Origin: Rallus limicola | Lineage: Eukaryota > Chordata > Aves > Gruiformes > Rallidae | Reading direction: 5' to 3' | Assembly (NCBI GenBank): GCA_022605955.1 | Contig: JAKCOZ010000005.1 | Span: 56,424,750 to 56,488,749, forward strand | Length of the DNA: 64,000 bases | In this document: piece after piece, positions 12,845-23,500 of the stretch | Position numbering within the stretch: position 1 is the first letter of the stretch | Layout: the number at the start of each line of letters is the position of its first letter | Notes under the pieces: generated by a model | The model's input: the letters and a program-made list of their open reading frames with translations, nothing else | Told to the model about the DNA's origin: nothing | Databases searched by the model: none | Translations under genes and position numbers: made by a program

Positions 12845-13320
12845 CACAGAATCACAAGGTTGGAAAAGACCTCGAAGATCATCAAGTCCAACCATTCCCA
12901 TTCTATGCTAAACCAGATCCCTAAATACCTGATCTACCCTTTTTTTTAAAACCATCCAGGGCTGGGGACTCAGCCCCCTCCCTGGTCAGCCTGGGCCAGG
13001 CCCTGACAACTCTGCCAGGGAAGAACTTTGCCCTCCCAGCTGAGCTGAGCCTGCCCTGGCACAGCTTGAGCCCATTGCCCCTTGTCCCAGCTCCTGGCCC
13101 CTGGCTGAAGAGACCAGCGCCCACCTCTCTGCACCCTCCTGGCAGGGCAGGGGAGGTGGGGAGAAGGTCTCCCCTCAGCCTCCTCTTCCCCAGGCTCAAC
13201 CTCAGCCGCTCCTCAGAGGATTTGCCCTCCAGCCCCTTCCCCAGCCTGGTTGCCCTTCTCTGGACTCATTCAAGGACCTCAGTGTCCTTCTTATGTTGAG
13301 GAGCCCAGAACTGGAGTCAG
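12845..13320 (-). mobile_element. CR1 LINE 3' fragment, subfamily B
   Basis: The + strand opens with CACAGAATCACAAGG (complement of the CR1 tail), then AAGTCCAACCATTCCCATTC and a GC-rich body encoding, on the minus strand, the ORF2 C-terminus: motifs RLRGDLLP, GTRGNGLKLCQGR and an FFPGRVVRAWPRL-type block. It is 5'-truncated near CCCAGAACTGGAGTCAG. By eye it differs from the copies at 31874 and 37991 at only a few positions in the body, so this subfamily was active fairly recently. Confidence 0.96.
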
Positions 13321-15448
13321 AAGAGCAAGAAGGCAGAAGGTAATCGTGGGAGAATACAGAAAATGTCTGTCCACATCGCAGTGCTGGGGTCGTGGTTTTG
13401 TGTCACTAAATAGATGGGCTGAAAAAATCACTTTATGGTATAGACTGGCTGAGAAGAAAAGTGTATTTTAAAACCAAGGTATGAGATGTTTGTTCATGGA
13501 GTATTCCCATAAGGTTGTCTTGCCTAGGGCCCTGTTGACCACACAGGGTAGGTCTGCCTCCCTGCTCCTGATGCTCATGTCCTGTGCAAAGCTCACGTGG
13601 CTGCCACCGAACGCTCCAGCCCTCTCCTGTACCCCAGTGAAGGTGGCACAGACTGGGCACCTGCCTTACCCATAGTGTCCCCTTACAGGGACAGGACCTT
13701 TTGAGAGTGAAAGTGGTTCTACACTGGGGGGGGTTTGCCCATTATTTGTTGATTATTATTATTTTCCACACACCCAGGCAGTGCAGGCACATTAAACCAC
13801 CTGCTCAATGCAGTGCAAAACTATAGTTTACACTTGGTGGCACTGCAGGTTTCCATCCTGTCTAGTTCTACAACACATTTCAGCAGTCCCAGCTAATTCA
13901 AGAACAAAAGGATTCATTACAAATCGAAGCTTTTGCTATCATTGTTTCTTTTGATTGTGATGCCAGTTTGAAAATGTTTAGTCCAGCCTGTCAACCCTAA
14001 GTGCCCAAAGTCATACTTTCTGAATTTCCTTTTCTTTCCCCTGTGAGCTCCTTGTTTCACTCTTTAATTTACTGTTCTCCCAGCTAAAATCAAGTCCTCC
14101 CTCATGCAAAATGCAGAGAAATCCAGCCTTAGGGAAACCAAAGAAAGGCTATCTCTCCTCTACCAAGGAAAAGCAAGGTCCAGAAGGATGTGGTGACTCA
14201 CCTTGGGTTGCTCCAGGCCCTGAGAGCAAAACATCTCTGAACTTCTGCATCCTTCACCTACTAAGTCCTTTTCTTGGACTAGTCCTGGAGCAATCTTCTC
14301 TTCCAGGAATGCAACACTGTGCTTAGAACTACAGGATGGATAAGCCACAGGGAGCATTCTGCTTGGGAGAACAGGTAGAGCAGGCAGCTCTCAGCAAAGC
14401 TGGAACAACCAGTGTTTCACAGCAACATTGTTCTCCCTTTTAATCTGTTTACTGATTTATCAAAAAAACCCCACCAAAAATCAAGTCTATTTTTTCATCC
14501 TGCTCCTGAAGCTTCTTATCCAACATAACAGGTGTCCAGCTTTGTGCTCTTTCTGATCACCCAGCCATCTCCACATACCACCTAGTCTGTCTGGGTTCTT
14601 TACCCCAACTACCATGTAATGTGGTGTAAGTGCCTGGATGCAATATCACAGATCCTTCTTGACTTCTTTTCATCTGCATGTTATGCAGGATCATTTGATG
14701 TTTGACTTCATTAGGTGCCTTTTTTGATCCTTCTTTGAACTCCACTAAGTAACACTGACGGCATCGCAGGTGACCGTGACAGTGGGCGTAGGAATTTAGA
14801 CACACCAGACTGACAAGTAGTTACTGGCTTCTCTGACTGTCCCAGAAAAAAATGTGGTTGATTTTTGTTTCTTTTCATGCCCATAGCCCCTAGCCATAGA
14901 CACAGGGACCTGAGCACCCTCCCTGTGGGCATCCCTGAGATCTGGAGCAAAAGCTGAGCTGCCTCGAGCTGCCACTTTCATCGAAGTAGAGATGCTAGAA
15001 CCTGCCAGGAGTGAAGATCTGAGCTGCCCCTGGGGAAAGCACTTTTGCTTGCATCTCATCAGAGACAGGCACTTCTGTAGGTTTTTAATAGCTCTGGGCC
15101 AAAATGCTTTTGTTTCTCACTGTGTGCAAGGAGTCAGGACAGAGGCTTTCTGTGGTTTTGTGATGCTCAGATTCCTAAACATCTCTGCCCACTCAGGGAA
15201 GGTGTGCTTTACGTGCCAGTCTTCTGCAAGGTGAAACATCCTCCCAGTAAACACCTGCCAGTCTGACAGGTGACCCTGCTGTGGGTACAACCCAGACCTC
15301 CCACTTCTCCAGGAGCACAGAAGCCCCAAGTGGAACCTTCACCTGCAAAAGAAAACATGCAACGCTAAATCATTGCCTGAGCAAGGAGACAGATAACAGA
15401 TGTTGTTGACTTAAGAAGGGAATGCACAGAGATTTATTAGGTATATTA
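13321..15448. other. Single-copy noncoding stretch
   Basis: No repeat element or exon is recognised. A nine-G run near 13726-13734 and short A/T-rich tracts (13741-13765, 14460-14480) are the only low-complexity features. Frames are no longer than 87 codons. Confidence 0.55.
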
Positions 15449-15750
15449 CAGAATCATAGAGTTGTTTAGGTTGGAAAAGGCCTTTAAGAACATAAAGTCC
15501 AACCACGAACGCAGCATTGCCAATTCAACCACTAAGTCATGTCCCAAAGCACCACATCTACATGCCTTGTAAAAACCTCCAGGGATGGTGAGTCAACAAC
15601 AGGGCAGCCTGTTCCAGTGCTCAACAACCCTTTTGGTAAAGAAACTTTTCCTAATATCCATTCTAAACCTCTGGTGCAACTCAAGGCCATTTCCTCTTGT
15701 CCTATCACTTGTAACTTGGAAGAAGAGACAGGTACCCACCTCAATTTTGA
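15449..15750 (-). mobile_element. CR1 LINE 3' fragment, older subfamily
   Basis: The + strand starts CAGAATCATAGAGTTG, then GGTTGGAAAAGGCCTTTAAG and AAGTCCAACCACGAACG, then CTCAAGGCCATTTCCTCTTG and GTCCTATCACTTGTAAC. This differs from subfamilies A-C in the 3' region and is more diverged. It is 5'-truncated at about 15750. Confidence 0.92.
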
Positions 15751-16186
15751 ATGCAACAGCTATTGCTATTGGTTCTGTTTGCTCAGAAGAGCAACCTCAC
15801 ACAGCAGTATCCAGAAGAACAAGGTATCTGCCACTCAGTCATGGTGGGAAGTGCTACAGGTTACCACTTTAACATGTGCTGAAAAGTATCTTCTTCCACC
15901 AGTGGCTCTTGTTGCAGGTCTTATTTGCTGAAGATCTTTAGGATAGCATTACACTGACCTTCAGTGGCTGCCTGGCAACTTTTACTCCATGACATCAAGC
16001 AAGCAATTTTAATTCTTCTTACCTTCTCCTTTCTAGAATAAGAGTCCTAACATTTTATGAAGCTGTTCTGAGATAGTTAACGTGTGTGATGCATTTGCAT
16101 GTAAGGATTGTGGGTCAAGAAAGCATCTTGACTCAGGGGAAGAGAATCATTCTTAGATTTTGAAGAATCATTATCAAGAATCATTA
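15751..16186. other. Spacer between two CR1s
   Basis: Unique sequence. The last 45 bp contain three AGAATCATT-like words (about 16143, 16165, 16178) directly before the next CR1. No gene is seen. Confidence 0.5.
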
Positions 16187-16650
16187 TTGAGGTCCTCAAG
16201 TGAGTCCAGAGAAGGGCAATGAGGCTGGGGAAGGGGCTGGAGGGGAAATCCTCTGAGAAGCGGCTGAGGGAGCTGGGGGTGTTCAGCCTGGAGAAGAGGA
16301 GGCTGAGGGGAGACCTTCTCCCCACCTCCCCTGCCCTGCCAGGAGTGTGCAGAGAGGTGGGCGCTGGTCTCTTCAGCCAGGGGCCAGGAGCTGGGACAAG
16401 GGGCAATGGGCTCAAGCTGTGCCAGGGCAGGGTCAGCTCAGCTGGGAGGGCAAAGTTCTTCCCTGGCAGAGTTGTCAGGGCCTGGCCCAGGCTGCCCAGG
16501 GAGGGGGCTGAGTCCCCAGCCCTGGGGGTGTTGAACAGAGGGGAGATGAGGTGCTCAGGGATCTGGTTTAGCACAGGACAGGGACGGTTGGACTCAATGA
16601 TCTTACAGGTCTTTTCCAACTTTGTGATTCTGTGGTTCTGTGATTCTGTG
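16187..16650 (+). mobile_element. CR1 LINE 3' fragment, subfamily B
   Basis: Sense orientation. It starts within ORF2 at GAGTCCAGAGAAGGGCAATG and ends with a three-unit tail (TGATTCTGTGGTTCTGTGATT type). The sense frame is open from about 16219 and encodes the ORF2 C-terminal motifs RLRGDLLP, TRGNGLKLCQGR and FFPGRVVRAWPRLPRE. A 222-codon antisense frame across this copy (16077-16745) is a by-product of its GC-rich sequence. It is inverted relative to the sister copy at 12845. Confidence 0.96.
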
Positions 16651-17846
16651 AATACATATAATAAAGCAAAGAGGTCAACAAGCATCCAATAAATATTGGT
16701 GAGCAGCAGGTACCACTGAAGAAACATAAACCAATTCCTAGGCAAGCAGACAGACTAAATTCATGAGCCGAGATAAACCCAACGCAGAAGTTGACCTGCC
16801 TTGATCACAACCCAAGGAAGACTTTTATCAGACGTGTTTAAACAAATCCCTTTTGCTATTTCTGACTTGTGTCAAGGGAAAAATATATTTTGCCCCTGAA
16901 AGAAAAATCTTAAATTTTCTTCTAAACTCACCAGTAAATCAAGAACAGGCAGAGACCTCGGCTTGGCGGCTGCTAGCCTTCATTCTCAGTGCTAAGCTGA
17001 AAGGAGGTCTATGAATTTGGGGGGCCTGTGCTCATGCAAAGCAGCAGGACCAGCGCTGAACGTGGGTGATCAATGCATGGGCACTTTGAGGAGGCAGGCT
17101 AGCATCTACCATGGTCCCAAAGTGGGTGGGATGCCCAGGAGCCTCTCTCCCCATGCAGAGTGCACGTTCATCGTGGCACGGTGCGCATCCCACTGCAGTC
17201 GCTGGCTGTGGTCTCACTGACTCTGACATGGTTGCACCAGCACCCACAAGCCAAGGAATAATCTTGCTCAATGTATTTTGATATAAAATCAGCCCCACAA
17301 TAGACTGTGACACCCTCAGACCCTGGCAGGAGGCTGGCAAGGGCCAGACCAGTTGCAAAGCAAGCTCCATGCCAGCACGGAAGGTATCTCGATTCAAGGA
17401 CCCCAAATCCTCAGTCAAGACACAAAACCCAGACTCAAACCACCCTGCTACTTCTTGTCTTCCTCAGTGGAGACTCACTTGGTGCAGTACAGGGAAAGCA
17501 AAGTGAAAGAGAATCATCACTGTAACGAGTTTCTCCAGACAGCAGAGCTGGTGGCTGTAACAAGGTTTTCAGGTGCAATCACCAACGAAATGCACAGTGG
17601 GAACAGCTACGTCACAACCTTGACTTGTACTAGCACAATGTCCTAACCACAGTCACAACCCCCTGCCCTGACCTCACATCCATCCCACCCTCTGCCATTC
17701 AGAGGATGCAACCAGAAACATGGATGCAACCCCTTAGGCAGGATTGCATCTTTCCAAGGTTATCCCAAACTCCTGCTCCTCCCACCCCACAGCCCTCATT
17801 CCCTGCTAGATATATTCAGACAGCAAAACAGCCTTTGGCAGAGTGT
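16651..17846. other. Single-copy noncoding stretch
   Basis: The region 16790-16980 is AT-rich and non-repetitive. No exon is recognised; the longest frame is 128 codons (17032-17418, minus) and resembles nothing I know. Confidence 0.5.
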
Positions 17847-18063
17847 GATTCCCCTCCTGTTCCTCTGCTCCCTTCAGGGACTGGCAGGCTGCAATGAGGT
17901 TCCCCCACAGCCTTCTCTTCTCTGGGCTGACCCAGCCCAGCTTCCTCAGCCTCTCTCCAGAGGGGAGCTGCTCCAGCCCTCTGAGCATCTTCGTGGCTCC
18001 TCTGACCCCTCTCCAATAGCCCCACATCTTTCTTGTATTGAGGCCCCAGCTCTGGACACAGCT
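17847..18063 (-). mobile_element. CR1 internal fragment lacking its 3' end, subfamily A
   Basis: The minus strand encodes the ORF2 C-terminal region (CVQSWGLNTRKM, GLEQLPSGERLRKLGW, RRLWGNLIAACQSLKG) and aligns with 49706-49920. Unlike a normal CR1 insertion it has no 3' tail. It begins abruptly at GATTCCCCTCC, so the 3' roughly 300 bp present in sister copies is missing. A deletion after insertion is the simplest explanation. Confidence 0.92.
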
Positions 18064-19669
18064 CTGGCACAAGTAGTTCTTGACATTCTGAGTGAGCAGG
18101 GTTTGGTGGGAAGCCCACTGCCCCCCCGGCTCAGCAAAACATCACAAACCTGCTTGGGTTCAAACATGCAGATATCCAGCAGAACGAACTGTTGCTAGCC
18201 TGGCTGAGACCATTTCAGCTTATTTCATAAGTGAGCGAGACAGATGTTTAAAGGATTTATGTAAGGTTGGCTGAAGTCAAACACAGGTGTAAGAGATGAA
18301 AGGGGAATGGGAAAAATGCACTGTGATGATCATTTTTCCATTTCTGTGGGTTTTTTTTTTCCCCTGGCTGTTGATTCTAGTGCCCTTTCCATGCAATGTC
18401 TATGCTGTGAGTCACTGAGAAAGAAAAAAAAAAAACCCACACAACTATTTTTATTTACTACCAGTAAGGAATGAGGTTTTACACAAAGCTGTGCTGTAGC
18501 TGTGCTCTCTTCTCCTGTTTCAGCTATTTGGGCTCTATTTCAGCTGCTTTTTTGCTCACAAGATGTGCTGAGCAGACATTGCCACTCTGAGGAAGGGGAG
18601 AAAATGAGAGGTGTAGAAATCCATCACAGCCTGCTCATTATTTGCCTTTCCCAGGGTGTTGTAAGTGAGTTTCATGTGTGCCTGTGCCAACCTGGATTTG
18701 GGGTGTCTCTTATGGTATAACATAAGCCTTGACCTCTTGTTGTGTGGTTCTGGTGTGGGTCAACACAAAGCAGCTGTGCTGTGGTCCTTTAGGAGCCTTC
18801 ACCAGCTAAGCATCACTTACAACCTTCCCCTGGGGGCATGCACATGAATTTTTGTCTTTGGCAAGTATTGCCTTGCAGCAGGTCCTCTGTCCCAACCCCA
18901 AACACTCAGCACCCACCACTACAAAGCTCTGGTGGAGAGAGATAGAGAAGGAAGAAGAGTTGGGACCCTGGCATGGAGTGAAGTGGGTGCCCCAGAGCAT
19001 CCTTCCCTGAGGCAGCATGTGTCCCCATGCTGCTGGAGCCTGTTGGAGCAGCAGTTTTAGGATAAACACAGCCCAGCCCCCTGCTTTTCCAAACAATGTG
19101 CTGTACCTCATCCCAGCTTGCTAATGGCCACCCAAGTCAGCAGAGGGGCTTTCTGTTAGCTCTGGAGTTGCCTTGGGATTAGCCTTAAAAGTAGCACCCC
19201 CAAATACCCTGTGAGCATCTGTGATCCCATCCTAAAAACAATTACTCCCTCACAACTCTCTGGGTGCATGAGTCAGTGCTCCTTGGCCTGTTTCAGACAC
19301 ATCCTAGGCTCAGCTCAGGCCACCTGTGGCTCTGGAGTGGTGATGGACATTTCTAGGAGGTATTTTGGTGTCTCACCTGTCAAACCATGCCTAGAAGTCA
19401 CCCTTCCTCAAGTGAGCCATTGAAATGTGTCCGTTGAGAGCTCCAAGAGGGTGCCTTCAGCCCTGGGTGGCCTAGGCACAGTCTATGCCCTGTGGCAATC
19501 CCTGTTCACGTCCCTTCCCCTCTGCATTTGGCATTCGCACCTGTACAGAAAAACTTCCCAAGGAGAGAGATGGAGAGGACATGAGTGCTGGCAATGCTTG
19601 CAGGAGAAGCGAGGGGGAAGAAAATGTAGGGCAAATCCCCAGTGACCATTCCCCCTCGTTAATTATGGA

Positions 19670-19865
19670 GTCATTACCCACACGTGAAAGCAGAGCAGCC
19701 CCATCCACCGCTGCTGGCAAGGGGAGACACAAGGCACCGGCCGAGGCTCAGCAGCCCGATGAAGGTCGGCGGCGGGGACGGCGGCAGAGCCAGGAGCTGA
19801 GCTCACATCTCCCAGCTCCCCAGCCAGTCCCCGACGCACAGGGCCATTTTTTCCTCTCCGTTCTG
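19670..19865. promoter_or_regulatory. Small CpG cluster
   Basis: About a dozen CpG dinucleotides in 200 bp, densest in CACCGGCCGAGG and GTCGGCGGCGGGGACGGCGG. The surrounding sequence is CpG-poor. It is short for a promoter island and could be a regulatory element or exon-proximal patch. No splice-bounded exon was evident. Confidence 0.35.
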
Positions 19866-20359
19866 CCTCATTAGTGCTAGTAAGCACTTCTGTCATCAGG
19901 GACACGCACACTCTGGTGGGGAGTGTAACAGAAATGCCTATTAATAAATGATATAATACTTTCCAGTTTTCAAGGCTCTCTGTGGCATCCGCTCAGCAGC
20001 CCTGGCTGAGTCAGGCTCTTTTATTTACACCCTTCTGTTCTGCCAAACCTGTTGTTTGCCATCTCCTGGGCTTGCCCAGGGACATACCCGGCTGCTGAAG
20101 GATTGCCTCAAGCTGGCCACATGCTCAACCCCGGATGGGGACCAAGGAGCCAGAGATGCCAGTGGTGTGGCAAGCATGGAAGGAGGGGCAGCTAGTTGGA
20201 GATCCGTCCCTGGGCTGTGTCATTCGGCGTTGGATGGGAGGAGAGGGGCAGCTCTGTAACAAATGTTTCGCGTTAGGCCTGAAAGCCTCCAGCCCCAGGC
20301 TGGAGATCCAGCTGCAAGCACAGAGCTGGGGCGGGCACTGGCCCGGCGCGTCTCAGAGT

Positions 20360-20560
20360 TATTGCTTCATTCTCCTCACAACAATGTCGCACAACGGGAT
20401 GTGTTTTATGGGGACATTAATCCACACAGCAATGGCCTTAATGCATCTCACCACCCGAGGTGTGTGTTAGCTGCCTCTATAACATATACCCCAGTGGGTT
20501 TTATTGCTATTGCAGCATAAATCCTGGGGTTTAGAGCCTTTAAAAACTCTCCTGTTAATC
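20360..20560. promoter_or_regulatory. Candidate conserved noncoding element
   Basis: Unique sequence with AACAATG (SOX-like, 20380-20386), TAATCC (OTX-like, 20418-20423), TTAATGCAT (homeodomain/octamer-like, 20438-20446) and a CCTCTATAACATATAC segment. This density of developmental-factor motifs without coding potential suggests an enhancer. The call rests on motif appearance only. Confidence 0.3.
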
Positions 20561-23500
20561 TCTACCCTTCCAGGTCCCAGTCCAGGGGATGGGGGAAAGA
20601 ACCCAAACCCCCTCACCCTTAACCCATCGCGGGGCTGAGCTGAGGCCTTGGAGGCATTGGATTCAGATATTCAGTGCAATGCATTTATGTTGTCTGTCAG
20701 GACATCCAGTGCCACATTTAAGACCTCACTGCGACAAACACCTGAGTTGGTCAGCTTCTGCACCCCTGAAAGTCAGCCAGGAGCTGCTCCCTTGTCTCTC
20801 TAGTCCATGCTCAATCTGTTCCTGTGAGGAGAGGGGTAAGCAGGGAAGGAAAGAGTACTTTGCTCTTAGGAAGTATTTATATTGTCAAGAGAGGGGAAAA
20901 AAAAGGCAAAAATAACCCCAAAGCAAATGTTCTGGCTGTTGAAACAGCAATGAAAATCATCAGGAGGCCTCACCTGGCTCATGTGCCATTTGGCATCTGT
21001 GGCATGGCCATGCCCAAGAGCTGCCCTGCCGTGACACAGGGGTCAAAGCAGCAGCTCTGCTTTTTAGCCACAGCAGCAAAATCCTACATGAAAACCTCCT
21101 CCCCAACCTGCTTCTAACCATTTTGCTTTTCACCAACTCATGCATACACTGCATTAGGACCAAACAGATCCCTGTGCCTGGGGCTTCTCCCCTGTGCCCA
21201 GCTGGTTCCTCTTGGGAAGGTGACACACCATCACCTTAGAGATGGCATCTCAGCTCCCCTGCCCTCTACCCATCCTTGACTCACACACAGGGTTCATCCC
21301 CTCCTTGCTGTAGGGACAATCCAAAGCATTCCCCACAGCAGAGACCTCCTGCCAAAAAGCAATTCCCTTGCAGAGGACCAAACTGCACTAACTCCTTAAG
21401 CCTGCACATCTTGGCTCAGCTGCCACTCCTGAAAAGGTCCCACTTTGGACAGAAATGTCAGCAATTCACCTGCTTAATGAAACCAGGGAAGGGTTTGTCC
21501 CACTAGCCATGCTGAGTGCACTGTCCCTCTGCATCCCAGCCAGTGCCATCGTGCAGGATGCTGTCTCCTCCCTGCAGTGGAGGCCCACTAACCAAGGATA
21601 ACTTGCAGGTATGGATGAAAGACTTGGTGTTAAGAAGATGGTTTGGGAGGATTTGACTGGCAGGACCCATTCTGCCCTGAACTCCTCAGATGAGCAGGGC
21701 AGCCTTCTGGGATCAAGCCATAATGCTAACACTAACAGCAGTGGTAGTGGAGATGATAACAATTTGCTAAGACAAACACTGGCATTAGTTCTTTGCAACT
21801 CCTTGTCACGCTGAAGGAAAGCTTCAAGAAGCAAAACAGTTACCCACCACACAAATCACCTGGCAACCCTGACAGCAGCAGCTTCTGCCTGGAACAGATT
21901 AATTCTTATCCCAATATTTACCTTTATGATGGTGGCCACGTGGCTCAGAGAGGCCACTCAAGTTGTCAGGAAGCCACGAATTTTAAGACAATCAGTTTTT
22001 CAGGTTTATGAGAACACTACAGCCCCACATTAAACCTCTCTTTGGGCAGTGTCCATGGGGGAATATGGTTTTCTTCCTAGTACTTTCCATCCTGGAAGGG
22101 CTGGGACCCAGTGCCCAGTGTCTGCACCCAGGGTATCCAGCGGTCTGGCTTTTGGAGGAGGTAGCTAGCAGGGTGGTTTACATTTTGTACCACCAGTCCC
22201 AGTACTGGTGACTACTGATGAAGTGATGACAAGAGATCCCACAGAAGGACATTTTGGAGTAGGAACAAGAGGCCAGACAAACTCACCAGTTCTGGCTTGC
22301 ATGGCTGATGAAGGAGAGCAGGAGAACTTCTACTGGTATTTTACCTGAGACGTTTCCTACCTTAATACAAAAACCTTTTCCCCACATGAACACTCACTGG
22401 ATTTGTCAGAGTCAGTTCATGAGGAGCTTTCCCAAGCATGGAAAGTAGATTCAGCAAAATAACACCACATCAGTTTTAAGGGATGCTGTTTGAGGACCCC
22501 ATCGCACAGAGAGAATGTAAAACATATCTGATGTCTGAAACCTATCATCAGAGTTCCCTCCAGATGCCAGTAAGCCCGGGTCTGTATTTAACTCTTATTT
22601 AACAGTGCTCCTGTGGAGATGAGCAGCACAGATTGTTTCCCATCCATTCTCAAATGGGGTGTGATTGCCAGCATCATGGAGAGATGTCCCACCAGCTTAT
22701 GAGTACATGCCATAGAGGGAACCTCAGTGTAACAGCATTCAAGGAATGAGAACATTTCTCCCACTGCTGCCCCTTGGGATACAGAGGAGTCACCACCACA
22801 CTAAACCCAATTCTTTTCTGGCTGGAAAAAAAAATCCTGAGCAACTACAAGACAATAGACAGACGGGCCTCGTTGTCTCTCCTCTCTTTCAGGAGACATG
22901 TGTGGTAGATAGGAGGCTTTTCTTGATGCACACTGAACTGGCAGTGCCACAAAGAGCTGATCTCTCCCCTGCTTTTTATTTTGGAAGCTGAAATCTCACT
23001 GTAGCCATGAACAAAAACAGTCCTGGAAGGCCAGCTTGCTGTACAGCTGGGTTAATGGAGAGATGTGTGCTTATCTGTTTTGGTTATCTGACTGACATAG
23101 TTTCTTTATCTGTCATGGAAAAACTCATTGACCAAGTAGGAAAGAAATAAAGCTGCAGTTGACCGATGAAGTGCTTTGCATGTCTCTGCTTCCCACTGTT
23201 TCAGTCTTGGTCATTGACCTGGCACAATGTCTAGGAAGATGAAACCGTCCTGGCATTCAGATACAGTCTCACATGAGACATTTCTGCTGGGTGTGCACTT
23301 GCATCCCACTCTCAAATGGCCACACCATGCGTGTTGCCCTTCAGGATTTTGCCAAGTTTTTTTAACAGAGGCCAGAAAAAACTGAGGAGAAAAATATCTC
23401 CAAAGATCCTGATTGTCCTCAGAAAGTGTTGGCTCTGGTTTCTGATGTCAAAAAAAAAAACCCTCCAAGAAGCAGGAGAAAATGAGGACAGAGTTACTTG

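Noticed and set aside
16143..16186. Three AGAATCATT-like words that could be a tail of a minus-strand CR1
   Set aside because: The words are unevenly spaced and no CR1 3' sequence follows them; a plus-strand CR1 begins instead. Coincidence is as likely.
16077..16745. 222-codon minus-strand open frame
   Set aside because: It lies almost wholly antisense to the CR1 at 16187-16650. Antisense frames with the same sequence recur in the other subfamily-B copies, so it is a by-product of GC-rich CR1 sequence.
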